Notes under the pieces: generated by a model
The model's input: only the letters and a program-made list of their open reading frames with translations
What the model was told of the DNA's origin: nothing
The model's database searches: none
Made by a program: the position numbers and the translations under genes
In this document: piece after piece, positions 21,335 through 32,172 of the stretch
How positions within the stretch are numbered: position 1 is the stretch's first letter
Layout of the letters: each line of letters starts with the position of its first letter
Source: Rozella allomycis CSF55
Lineage: Eukaryota > Rozellomycota
Reading direction: 5' to 3'
NCBI GenBank assembly: GCA_000442015.1
Contig: KE561207.1
Span: 1-49,023, forward strand
Length of the DNA: 49,023 bases

Positions 21335-21494
21335 TTTTGTTAAATAAAGATTTTTTGCAATATTCATTATATANTATTTGAACCAACCTAGAAATATTCT
21401 CTGGCTTTACATTTGTATTTCCAAAAATAAATCTTCTTTCACTTCTTAAAAAAATTAATGATGGAAATGCAAATTTATTTAAAAGTTTTATAAG

Positions 21495-24400
21495 TTATAG
21501 TTGTTTGAAAATGATTTCAGGTTTAGCGTAATAAGATACAATTGGTGTTGTATCACTAGAAAAGAGTGTTATTTTATGAGGAACATTAACAATTTCTCGT
21601 CTAATCAAGTTTTTCATTAACATATTTTCAATGATATCATTTAATTCAAAGTCAGTTAAGAAATAAGACGTTTTAGATGGCAAATCAGAATGTAAGATTC
21701 CCGGATGCGCCAACAGAACGTCAGCGACTAAACGAACGTACATCAAGTAAATTGGTTCTATTAATTGATTGTCGAGAGAGAAATAAGCACGAGGAATGAA
21801 GTATGATGAATTTGTTTGAATACTCCATTCATGTAAAAAGGAGGTGTCAATGAATCTATTCGAAATTGGCTCACAAATTTTCTGAGACTAAAAAGTGGTT
21901 GAATGAAATTTAGATAAAAAGATTGAATAGAGATATTTGAAATTTCAGGAATTTGATGTTTGAAATGTTCCAAGATGGAATAAAGAGATCTTCCATGAAT
22001 GCCAGATTGATAAATGAAAGAATAAATTTGATTTAAATAGAAATCCATGTTGTCGAGATTGACTGTTTGATTATCAAAGATTGGTTCATTGTAGTTTGAA
22101 ATTTTTTCTACGTGAACGATTGAATCCAAAAGTTTTTCACCGTCAGAAAAGACGTAAGAATCTTCAGAAGACTTTTTAAGATTAATGTGCAAATCAAACT
22201 AAAAGTTAATAAACAGAAAAATAGTTACTAGATTGCAAGATAAGCCAGAAATTAAAGTTATTAATTGAAAAGATTCTAAATTTTTTGAAATTGCTGAAAA
22301 ATCTTGATTTGAAGTAAAAGTTGAAATATTTTGAAATAGATCATTTTTTGGAGATTTTAACGTTGAATGAAGAAATCTATTTTTAGAACAAAAATTACGA
22401 AATTTACGATTCAGAAAGCCAAAAATTGTAAAGAGGAAATTTTCTTGAATTTTTTCTTGTTTTGTTTATAATTCCTTTTTCTTTTAAATAATCTAAAGAA
22501 TTTTGTAATAAATTTTTGTCTATTAAGATTAAACTATTTAAAATGATTTCATGATCATAAATTTCTTCAGGGATTAAAAAGACCATTAAAATGAAAGAAC
22601 AGATTTTGTTTCTTGTTAAATCAAAATCAAAATTAATTTCTTTTGAAGCAAAAATAAAACTTTCATTTAAAAGATTTATGAAATTTCTTTTAAAAGTTAA
22701 ATTTTGATTCCAAAATGATCTTGTTAACCCTTTTTCTATTCCATTTAAAACAATAAATTCATCTGTAAGAAAATTAAAATCTTTTCTTGTTTTCAATAAT
22801 TCAATCTTCAATTCAGACATGAAGTTTTCATTCATTAACAATTCAATTATTTCTTTCAATGGTTTATTAATAAATTCTTTTGGAAATAATTCAAATTCTG
22901 AAATTAAAGATTCAAGGGTTTTCTTTTCTATTTCTCTATCTAAAAGTTTTAAAGATCTTTTTCTAACAACTTCAAATGGTTTCATTGTAAAAACTGAAAT
23001 TGCTTCATCTTCAAAATCTTCAATTTTCTTAACCTTCAAAATTGCTAAATAATTCAAAATCATTTCATCTTCTTCTTCACTCCATTCATATCTCTTCCCC
23101 CTAACCTTTTTCTTTATACTCTCAATCTTTTTTTCTTCTCTTCTAATCACAACTTTTGGCTTTTTATTCTTATTCTTCTTTAAAATCATCCCACCCACAA
23201 AATTTGCATAGCCAATTCTATAACAAAAATATCTCACGTGTTTATCTGAAATTTTATACTTCTCACAAATTTCCTAATCTATTTCTGAAATTTCATTCTT
23301 ACTTTTAGATCTATTTTTTCTTCTTTTTCTTTAGCATTCAAACAAATCTCTTTCACTTTCAATGGAATAACTTCTGCATGCCAGTTTCTATGATAATGAA
23401 TGTATTGCAATTCTTTCGGTAAATAATTCAACGGTTTCATTGCTACTTCTCTTCCTTCGTCTTCATTCCTCAACTCACACATTATTTGCATCGATCTACT
23501 CTCCAAATCAACCCAATACATCAATACACTCACAGAATCTTTAACATCAAACACTCTAATTATTTCTTCTCGCTTCAAATTAACTCCATTCACCCTGAAA
23601 TTCATTTCAAATTTAACTCCCCCAACACTTTTAATCACTCCCAATGCTTTCAATATATCAAGACTATTCAGTAATCCTCTAACCATCCTCTGTCTATCAA
23701 CAATCTCTTCAAACTCTGGAAACAACAACACTTCTCTCTCTTCTGGTAACATTTCAAACGTTGTCCCAACTAATTGGCAATAATTCATCAATGTAAACTT
23801 GTTAATTATATCCTGGAGATCAAACTTCTCATCTTTAAAATTATCAAACAAAAAGTTATGCAATATTTTAGCTTTGGGAAATTTAGGAAATACAAATCCA
23901 TTCCTTCTATACATTTCTCTAGTCTCATCATCCAATGTAGACTTTTTTGGTTTATCCAACACTACCTTTTCAACTTGCATATCTCTAATCTCTAAATTTT
24001 TATTAATTGAACTCGAAATAATTGTATTCTTAATCTCATTCAACAACTCTTGCACTTCATTAGATTCAAATGTCAATTCCGGTAAAAATACAAATGTTTT
24101 CGTCAAAGTTGTCCCCAGGATATTCTGAAATGTCACAGTCTCAAATTTCAACAAATTCTCTTCTTGCATCTTTTCTAAACATCTTATAAATGTTCTCTTG
24201 TCCATTTTATATTCATTAGTAAACAATCCAGAAATATCTGATATCGTTTGCTTCTCCCTAACAAAAACTATCTTCTCCTTCAAATACATCAAAATTGCTT
24301 CCTTTCTAACTTCAAATATATCCCTCTTTGCAACTTGAATCGGTGACATTGTTCTAGATTCAGGTGGAGTCATCACTACATTTTCCACAGGTTCACTTTC

Positions 24401-25566
24401 AACGTGGAATCTATACTCATTGTCGTCAGCAACTTTGGTCATTTCCAATGTATTCTTCAAATACGATTTATCAGCGAAAAACCTAAACTGTTTAACTTTT
24501 CCGTTCATTTCTTGTATCTTTTTTAATCCTTTCATATTGGGAACTTTTCTTTGGAGCCATTTGGGGTTCACTTGCAATTTTTCATTAAGCTCTGACATTG
24601 TCATCCCAGCATCACCAGATTTCAAAAATGTTAGAAAAATTTGAGTCTCTAATGGCATTTTAAGGAATAAGGATTGTTTTCCAGTACTCAATGATCCAGT
24701 ATGATCTTCAGATGTAGCATTACATTCAATTGGTTTGATTTCACTATTCAATAATTTCACGACAAGACAAGGAGTTTTATGGTTTGGAACTTCAACATAA
24801 AATAATTCAATATATTTATGCTTCTCCATTATTCTCAACAACCCCTTCAGTTCACTTGGCTTTTTCTTTCATTCCATAAATATATTCAAATTACCGTTAA
24901 TTTAAATAAATCTCTTCTATACATGGCTTGATCTTTTGCAGATTTCAATGTGTTTATAATTACATCCCACAAGTCTCTATCCGGCACGAAATCAATATTT
25001 GTCAATTCTTCATCAACATAATCCTTCCACACATACAAACTAGTATTTCTTCCCTCTCTCACAACATTATACTTGACACTATTAATATTCAAACCAATTT
25101 CTTACAATAGTTTAGCTTCCACAATCCCATTAATATAATACCCAGACGACCGTGGATCAATTTCAAACTGCTTCAATATATCTAATTGTGACATTCCCTG
25201 CGACCCCGCGCGTGCCACAGCCTCAACTATATTCTGCTGAATAGCATTTAACCCAAGGGAATCGAACTAGCGTCTCTAACTAGGAAATTTTCATACCTGA
25301 AATGTAGCCCTAATAACACTCTCATCAGCCTTCAACCACTGCAAATTACAATCCTATCTTGATCAAATCATTTCTGTTACAAAACTTATCGATGCGCAAA
25401 ATGGGAGAACTTGCTCACACATGTAGATTTTAAATGGCTCATCAGTTATTCCAACTCGACTTAGAGCATCATCCACGGAACACCCTGCTTGCTGGCGAAA
25501 TATAAATCTTACCTGCTTGGCCGTACAGAGATGTTTCATATTCCAACTTGTGGATCAGTTCATCCA
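21495..25566 (-). CDS. TFIIIC large subunit, B-box binding (Tfc3/GTF3C1)
   Basis: About nine exons are joined by introns of 26-43 nt. The N-terminus MDELIHKLEYETSLYGQAGC continues into the B-block winged helix VEAVARAGSQGMSQLDILKQ, then FEIDPRSSGYYINGIVEAKL, which fits Pfam B-block_TFIIIC. Further winged-helix-like segments follow (TQIFLTFLKSGDAGMTMSEL). RYEWSEEEDEMILNYLAILK resembles the SANT-like middle of Tfc3. The C-terminal helix LVADVLLAHPGILHSDLPSK matches the conserved end of the family. The protein recognises the internal B box of tRNA genes and recruits TFIIIB. Near 21835 the frame changes without a usable intron, probably a missing base in an A5 run. Confidence 0.82.
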
Positions 25567-25878
25567 TTTTTCGTGGCTCAGTCACGAAAAAAACGACACA
25601 GTGACTCGTCTATTTTTGCAATAACGTGTCTTTGGCCAGTATTTTATGGGAATAATCAATATAATATAATCAATTTGTANNNNNNNNNNNNNNNNNNNNN
25701 NNNNNNNNNNNNNNNNNNTTATATTCATGTGACGATTGACAATAATGCAAAGTAGAAATTTAGTAAATAACATTTGAATAAACTTTATTTGATTTTTACA
25801 ATAGATAAATTCCAATCCGGGTGATGTTTTTGTTTGGCAAGTGTCAATATTTCTATTTTGGTCTAATTCGCCGTGCAT
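25567..25878. other. Intergenic region with a 39-base assembly gap
   Basis: Positions 25680-25718 are N. The flanks are AT-rich and carry the divergent promoters of the Tfc3 and RhoGEF genes. I see no gene. The true gap length is unknown. Confidence 0.7.
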
Positions 25879-27608
25879 ATGCCAGAATATCAACTGAAAT
25901 CATCATTTAGTTTTCGATTAAAGCGTTCATCAACACGATCTTCTGTAGTACCTGATGAGCTAACTGCCGATTCGAAATTATCATGTTTGGATATCACCGA
26001 CCAAGAAAAATCCCTAGAGTCCGCCCAAGTGAAGCATGTCAAAAATGTTAATATTTTCTCTGCTCGTCCTCCATCGTCTTCTTCGTCCATGATGATGAAT
26101 AGGTTAAAATCAGGCACTCTAAAGTTGAAGCAAAAAATAGTACAGCCGATTGATCAAATGATTGGGGAAATGAGCGAAACTAGCTTGAAAGATACATTTA
26201 AAAATAAATTACATGCATCTACCATATCACTGGGCTTGAAAAAGAAAACCGCAGAAACACACAATAGACAGCCTTTGGTATCAAGTCAAATTTACCAGGT
26301 ATATTATATAATTGAATTATAAAAGACCAAACTCTGGCAAGATTGTATTCCAGACAAGGATATATTACACAATTTGACCAGGGAGGAGATTGGCCGTCAA
26401 GAAGTTATCTTTGAAATTTATCAAAATGAAAAGACGTATCTAGAAGATTTAGATTTTCTTATTGATGTAATTTTAAATTATAAAGTCAAAAGAATTTTTT
26501 GATGCCAATTAACCGCCTACAAATCATCTCGCAAGAAGATATATCAAAACTATTCGCGAATTTGGAAGAAATACGAAGGGTGAATGCAGAAATATTTTCA
26601 GAGATTAAAAAGAGGCAAGAGGAAGATATTATTGTTGATCACATTGGTGATGTGTTTCTCGGAAAAGTAATTCTATTCCAACTATGTTCCAGTTTGAATC
26701 ATTACAGGCATATCAATTCTATTGCCAAAACTTGACACGAGCAAGACTTCAATTCACTGCATTAACGAATAGTGAACCGATATTTAAAAATTTCATTGAG
26801 GTAAACTCTCATTGATATGAGGAATTAATAGGACACAACCAAAAAGAGTCCAAAGAGACAAGACTTTTGGAGCTACCTTGATTTGCCTCGTAGGCATGTT
26901 CAGAGATATCCATTATTGTTAAACGCTTTATTGAAATCTACTCCCATGATTCACTCAGATTATAGCAATGTTAAAGGAGCACATAATTTGGCCGACGAAT
27001 TAGTTTGTTCCTTCGATGACCCGATGTCAGATTCACGCTCTGTTTATTCACAATCGACGTACTCTTTAAAACCTAGTCATTCGAATATGTCGATTTCATC
27101 TTTGGCGAGTCGAACAAGCGAGATGAGTATTGCCATATTTCACGCACAACTAACTAACGTAAACAGACTGTTACACCTACAAAAAATATTTAGCATGAAA
27201 AAGGACAAGGTATTTATACAATGTGACAAAAATAAGGTCTTGACCCCAATATTTCTCAAGTCCAAAGATTTATATCATGAAGGAATCTTATTTGACTATA
27301 AGAAAGGAAAACTGGTGCTTGGGATTTTGACAGATCAAGCATTTGTTTTACTTCGACGCGATTCTGAGTCTAGGTCTGCGCGGGCAGGTGAGTTTAATGA
27401 CTTTAGAAAGTTGTATACGAAACCGATTCCTAAAAACGAATTAGTGATTAAAATAGATGAAAAATCTCCTAGTAATATGCAGTCCCAATTTAAAAAAGAT
27501 GTTTTGATGTTCACGAACGAAAAGAGGGACTCGAAAACAGCAGCACTACAATACAACTTGCAGCCACAGAATGCGACAAATATTAAAGAATGGCTATCAG
27601 TACTGTAG
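25879..27608 (+). CDS. Rho guanine nucleotide exchange factor (DH-PH)
   Basis: Exons are joined by short introns (19-30 nt). An N-terminal Ser-rich region of about 150 residues precedes the DH domain: RQEVIFEIYQNEKTYLEDLD, then FLGKFESLQAYQFYCQN, a helix DFWSYLDLPRRHVQRYPLLL and NALLKSTP. The QRYPLLL motif is the conserved Rho-binding helix of DH domains. A PH-like segment follows (KVFIQCDKNKVLTPIFLKSK, then LFDYKKGKLVLGILTDQ). No CNH domain follows, unlike the yeast Rom proteins. The product should activate a Rho/Rac-type GTPase, a natural upstream step for the CYFIP/WAVE system encoded nearby, though linkage is only inferred. The start is ATG 25879 (MPEYQLKSSFSF). Confidence 0.88.
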
Positions 27609-27684
27609 CGTTAACTTATGTCAAGTCAATAAAAATTTCTGGCATTTAACTTTGAAATTTCCTTTCCCTAAATATATTGTAAAA

Positions 27685-28390
27685 ATGAAACAAACCCTTC
27701 TATATGAAGGAAGAACAATTATTCAACAGATAAAAATAGAGCTAGAAAAATTCTTTGATAATTTTGATAACACTGAGACCTTAGTTGAACTTCAGAACAA
27801 ACTTCACCAGTGGAGAGAGCAAGGTAACCTTCAGTTATACTATTGTTTAAAAGTTGAATCCGCACATCAAATGAAAGTTTCTATTGACGGAAACCTACAA
27901 AAAATCGATGAAATAAAAAAGCAAAGACAAAAAGCCAAAGTTCATTTGATTAGGTTGAAAGAGGAGTTGGAAGAATTTTTGAAAGAAAAAAGAAAAAGGC
28001 TTGAATACATGAAACTAGCATGTGACAGTAAGAATCATAACATGGGTAATAGAAGATCCTCTTGAATTGAACGAATTACTATTTTATGCACAGAAGATTA
28101 GTTCTTCAACTTCAGCACCACATAATTGGGACTCTTCAAAACCTCTCGGTTTATTTAAGCCTCCTAATCCACAAGAAGACATGATGCGCTCAAGTCTGCT
28201 ATTTCGTAATCATTAAAGGATTTTGAAATCAGGAAAGCATACTATAGAAGCCGAAAGTGAGATTGAAAATAAAAAATTCGGGGAATCGTTAGAAACGAAT
28301 AAGATAGGTCAAATAAATATGCCAATGGGCAAGCCATTGCCACAAAGAAAAGAAGAATCTGACGAAGAATTCGATTTTGACAATTTTTAA
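27685..28390 (+). CDS. MED4: Mediator complex subunit 4
   Basis: Three exons are joined by introns of about 24 and 27 nt near 28028-28053 and 28208-28236. The N-terminal two thirds is a coiled coil (LEELEEFLKEKRKRLEYMK-type heptads). It is followed by the MED4 signature ELLFYAQKISSSTSAPHNW and FKPPNPQEDMMRSSLLF. The C-terminus is acidic (EESDEEFDFDNF). MED4 lies in the Mediator middle module that bridges activators and Pol II. It starts 77 bp after the RhoGEF stop on the same strand but has its own start and probably its own promoter. The gene converges with the one at 28413, with only 22 bp between the two stop codons. Confidence 0.85.
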
Positions 28391-28412
28391 GGTTGCATAA
28401 AAACATTATTTA

Positions 28413-29174
28413 TTAACGTACACATTCTAAGTCATCAAAATTTGTTTTATATTTATCCTGTGAAAGAGAAAATTCATAGACGTCATCGTGTTCATCAATA
28501 TATTCGTCATAAATTGACTCGCTAGAAAAGCTAGCTTCTTGGACGTATTCTTGTAAATCCAAATGAGAACTCAAGTATGAAGGTGCCATATTTTCTATAT
28601 CCTCGTTCAATGACTCAGAATCTGTGGTCGAGTCAGTAACATGAAAGTCATACTCTGGGTCCATGTCTGCATACATTTCAGAAACATATCTTACAACACC
28701 CTCGTTAAACTCATCATTATATTGAATACTTTCAGGAACGCGAGCACGCCAATTGTCTAATTCGCTTTGAAGTTCGGATTCTTCAATTAAACGTATTAGT
28801 CCGATATATCGATTGAGGTAGCCGCATATATATCCCATTTGATAATCGTAACATGAAAGACAAATCATTGAGTGGTCATAATATGTTATTATACCATTGA
28901 GTTTGTGAATTATAAAGTCGATCAATGGTTGTCTATTTGAGTTTAAAACAGGCTCGCGAAATATCATAAAAAACGTTCTCTTTCCATGATCACTTAATGA
29001 TCCTTGAGCACTTGAGAGGCGGGGAAAGCAGTATAGTACCATAAAAGTTTGTGGCTTGGGATCACGAGTGAAAATTTTCAAAAAAAGATCAGTCTATTTT
29101 CTATTTATAGAAAGTAACCTAATATAGAACTTATAAACAATGAGCCAGAGAAAATGATTTGGTGAATCGGTCAT
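28413..29174 (-). CDS. Unrecognised protein with acidic C-terminus
   Basis: The main exon covers 28413 to about 29105 and encodes some 225 residues. A first exon ending near 29138 can be joined through a 45-nt intron, giving an ATG at 29174 (MTDSPNHFLWLI). This start is tentative. The middle is rich in Tyr, Cys and hydrophobic residues (DFIIHKLNGIITYYDHSMIC, then GYICGYLNRYIGLIRLIEE), which looks like a globular alpha/beta domain. The last 100 residues are very acidic and low in complexity. No family was recognised. It converges on the MED4 gene, and its 5' end faces the LRR gene. Confidence 0.55.
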
Positions 29175-29305
29175 TGACACGTCCCGTGAAACATTTAAAT
29201 ATTGCCATTTGTGTACCCTGGTTTGATGAAACTGTACTTGGCGTATTCTTTGAGCGCTCTCCTTATTTTCAATTTTCAAGCAGTTCCTACGTTTGCCCAT
29301 CAAAA

Positions 29306-30988
29306 ATGAAATTACGAAATTTACCTAATCATCATCTAATGACAACAGATTTTGAAACTTTGATCGACGACATTAATAAGAATAGTGGCGACACTGGAGA
29401 TTTGCTTGAGCATTGCATACATGTTGCAAAACTTATAGCCGACCAGATAAGAGACGATGACAAGATGCTTACCAAAGGAGATTCCTGCGAACTTTCGGGG
29501 ATCGCGATGAAAATTACAGAACGAAAGTATTCACAAAATGCATTTTTTATGACTATTCTTGCTATTCAAATGTTTGGAAAGCCTGAAGGTGTTGAAATGG
29601 TGAATATTCCAGTTGAAAATGCGCAATGCCGAAAATTTTGGCCTCGTTATCCATTATTGTTATCGCATATTTCGCAGGTTAAAAATTTATTGAAGAAAAT
29701 GAGGCGACAAATGGAAGAAATTAAGAGCTCAAAGCCACAGAGTTGTCTATTGAAAAACNCTATGACTCAATACTTCATTGAACACCCAGAACCTATGCCA
29801 GTGGAAGTTCCAGAATACGAAGAATTGGAACCCTTCTTTGATTGGATTTGCAATTTGCAAGAGAATCCAGAAAAAGATGTTCAATTCAAAAGAGGTGCCC
29901 TTTTGAAAGGTGGTCATTTGGATATGTGCAAGCAAGTTGTGGGGCCAGCACATTTGTACAAACTTTGCGAAGCGGTAAAGAAAGCCGGAGCGAAAGGATT
30001 TATTGAGCATTACTTGATGGGAAACAACATTGCGTTTGAGTTTCCTGAAAATTTGAATGGCAAAGGTGCTGCTAACGCAACCGATGGAACCAGAGTTGAA
30101 GGTATTAATGCAATGCTTGAAGTTATGAAGCCAGAATACGGTATCAAGACATGGTATTTAGCAGGAAATTGCATTAATTATGAAATACTTGACAAAATGT
30201 GCAGCGTTCTAAGTGATAATGATGTGTGTGAATCTCTTTGGTTAAAAAGAAATCCTTTGGGAAAACAATCAGGTAAATCACTAGGGCGCCTTTTGTCTAA
30301 AAACAAGAAAATTGAAATATTAGATCTGCACAATACGGGAATCGGTGATGAAGGATTAATTATTATGGAAAAGGAATTGTCAGAGAATCCTCCCTATTCA
30401 ACGAAGCTTAAGCATTTGTACTTGGGTGCAAATGGTATAGGTTTAGTAGGAGCCAAAGCATTAAAATCAATATTAAAACATTTTAAGGAAACATTGGAAA
30501 CTTTTATGATTGACATTAACAGATTAGGTGATGAAGGCATTCAAGAATTATCTTCAATTTTAAAAGAATGCAAAAATTTGAAACGTCTGGTTGTTTCTTC
30601 TAATGGGTTTACAGACAAAGGTATGGAAATAATTGAAAATCTTGCATTCGAACTTCCTTTGTTGTATCTTTCTGTTGGATTCTACAAGAGTACAGAAGTC
30701 TTAGGTGAATCGTATAATAAAATTTCTAATGTCAGCCCTATAATCAACATTATTGAAAATCATCCAACAATTCAACTCTTGAATGCTGAAAAGTGCGGAT
30801 TAAGCAAAGAAGAAACCCACCGCATGATTGAAGCCTCGAAAAGGAAAGGCGGCGTTTCCCTTTATGCTTTGCAACAAATCGGCTTTCATATTGAAAATGT
30901 CATAGCTCATGATTCAAATCAATTAAAAATATTTCGCAATGATCCGATTGTAGATCACATATTTAGCATTTACAGAAACAAAATGTGA
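29306..30988 (+). CDS. Leucine-rich-repeat protein, ribonuclease-inhibitor-like
   Basis: A single-exon frame of about 560 residues, interrupted only by one N at 29759 that stays in frame. The N-terminal 280 residues are not recognised and include a predicted helical region (LLKKMRRQMEEIKSS). The C-terminal half has RI-type LRRs with the pattern LxLxxTxIGDEGLxxM: ILDLHNTGIGDEGLIIMEKE, then LKHLYLGANGIGLVGAKAL and NRLGDEGIQELSSILKECKN. Such repeats form curved protein-binding surfaces. No membrane anchor or signal peptide is visible. ATG 29306 is preferred; the frame extends upstream but with less plausible composition. Exact function unknown. Confidence 0.78.
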   Translation: MKLRNLPNHHLMTTDFETLIDDINKNSGDTGDLLEHCIHVAKLIADQIRDDDKMLTKGDSCELSGIAMKITERKYSQNAFFMTILAIQMFGKPEGVEMVNIPVENAQCRKFWPRYPLLLSHISQVKNLLKKMRRQMEEIKSSKPQSCLLKNXMTQYFIEHPEPMPVEVPEYEELEPFFDWICNLQENPEKDVQFKRGALLKGGHLDMCKQVVGPAHLYKLCEAVKKAGAKGFIEHYLMGNNIAFEFPENLNGKGAANATDGTRVEGINAMLEVMKPEYGIKTWYLAGNCINYEILDKMCSVLSDNDVCESLWLKRNPLGKQSGKSLGRLLSKNKKIEILDLHNTGIGDEGLIIMEKELSENPPYSTKLKHLYLGANGIGLVGAKALKSILKHFKETLETFMIDINRLGDEGIQELSSILKECKNLKRLVVSSNGFTDKGMEIIENLAFELPLLYLSVGFYKSTEVLGESYNKISNVSPIINIIENHPTIQLLNAEKCGLSKEETHRMIEASKRKGGVSLYALQQIGFHIENVIAHDSNQLKIFRNDPIVDHIFSIYRNKM

Positions 30989-31013
30989 GATGTCTACAAT
31001 AAAATTTTCTTTT

Positions 31014-31649
31014 TCAATGGTTTATTAAATCTAGATCAAGAATAGATGGTCTTTTATCATTCTTTCTTTCCAACAGATACTCTTTGGCAGCCTTCATTTC
31101 GGACATGCACTTTTTGATCTCCTTCAAATGTTCTGCCATTTCGGTTGCAACATCAAGAGCCTCTATTCAAAACAATTGATTTGATTACTAATCTAGGATA
31201 TTCTTTAAACTCAGGATTGCTATATATATCAGCGTACAATGGTAATGTATGTTTTGAATCTTCTTTTGGGCCATCGCACAAAGCTTTTTTCAATACAATA
31301 TTATCAATCGAAAACGATAACCATTCGCCTTTCAACTTTTTATAAGTAATTCTTAGCTTAACTTTCTTTCGCCCCACGCCGACAGAGTCCAATTTCTATG
31401 GTAATGCAATATAATATCTCTTACGATACATAAGACATAGTGATTATTCCAATCATAAGGATGTTTAATGGTATCTTCCAAAACGCTAAACTCTAAATCC
31501 ATCCATACTTCACTACTGTCGTAAAGTTGAATTTGAAATTCAGAAATATAATGTGCATCGAATTCCAAATGAAATTCTTTCGTAATCACTAGGTCGTTGC
31601 AGTGGCCATCAAAATTTATGTAGGCAACTTTGGTTTCGTTTAGGGTCAT
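31014..31649 (-). CDS. Unrecognised conserved-looking protein
   Basis: Three exons are joined by introns of about 29 nt (31398-31426) and 28 nt (31156-31185), giving some 190 residues. The N-terminal part is strand-rich with acidic and aromatic residues (VAYINFDGHCNDLVITKEF, FQIQLYDSSEVWMDLEFSVL). The C-terminal part is a charged helix (EMAEHLKEIKKCMSEMKAAK). I do not recognise a family. The clean splice joins and the maintenance of frame over three exons support a real gene. It ends 25 bp from the LRR gene stop, in convergent orientation. Confidence 0.6.
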
Positions 31650-31710
31650 GATCAACGCCACATATTAAAATTGTACAGGAGGTTAAAACTATGGCAAGAA
31701 TTCTTTCGTA

Positions 31711-31782
31711 TCCGTATTGGTCTAGTGGCTAGGATTTTGCGCTCTCACCGCAAAGGCCGGGGTTCGATTCCCCGATACGGAA
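31711..31782 (+). tRNA. tRNA-Glu (anticodon CTC)
   Basis: The cloverleaf is complete and intronless. The acceptor stem pairs TCCGTAT (31711-31717) with ATACGGA (31775-31781). The anticodon arm TTGCG-CTCTCAC-CGCAA carries CTC in the loop. The T arm contains GGTTCGATTCC, which is also the B box; the A box is TGGTCTAGTGG. A run of six T at 31791-31796 is a Pol III terminator. Its promoter is the target class of the TFIIIC subunit encoded at 21495-25566. Confidence 0.96.
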
Positions 31783-32172
31783 CTTTCTTATTTTTTGTAA
31801 AGAGTTATTACAGGATTCAGAAAGAGAATGCAATGTTTGAATCTGTGTGTGTGAATCATTTCTGTCTCCGCATTCAAATTCATAGTGATGTTTAATTTAT
31901 GATTTTTATCACTTATTTCATTTTCATGATAAGATTATGATTATATCACAAATTTACAAATCAGAAATGTTTTTACAAATTTATCTGATATTAGTATTTA
32001 GAAGAGTCTGGATGCAAACCTACACTTCTGACATCATAATGACGTAATTAGGCATTTTCCAAAATCTTCTTTAAGAGATCTCGAGATCATAAGTGATACA
32101 ACTTTACAGTAATCTTATTTAATCAAAGAGATCTTTTTGATTTCGAAAATACGGATCCTATCACATCGCATC
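31783..32172. other. Intergenic region upstream of the histidine kinase gene
   Basis: After the Pol III terminator (31791-31796) the sequence is AT-rich with several GATC-containing stretches (for example around 32080-32150). No gene or structured RNA is visible. The histidine kinase promoter should lie here. Confidence 0.5.

Noticed and set aside
26655-26680. Another possible GT-TG intron in the RhoGEF gene
   Set aside because: A canonical GT-AG intron of 26 nt with the same donor also keeps the frame (GKFESLQAYQF), so no TG site is needed.
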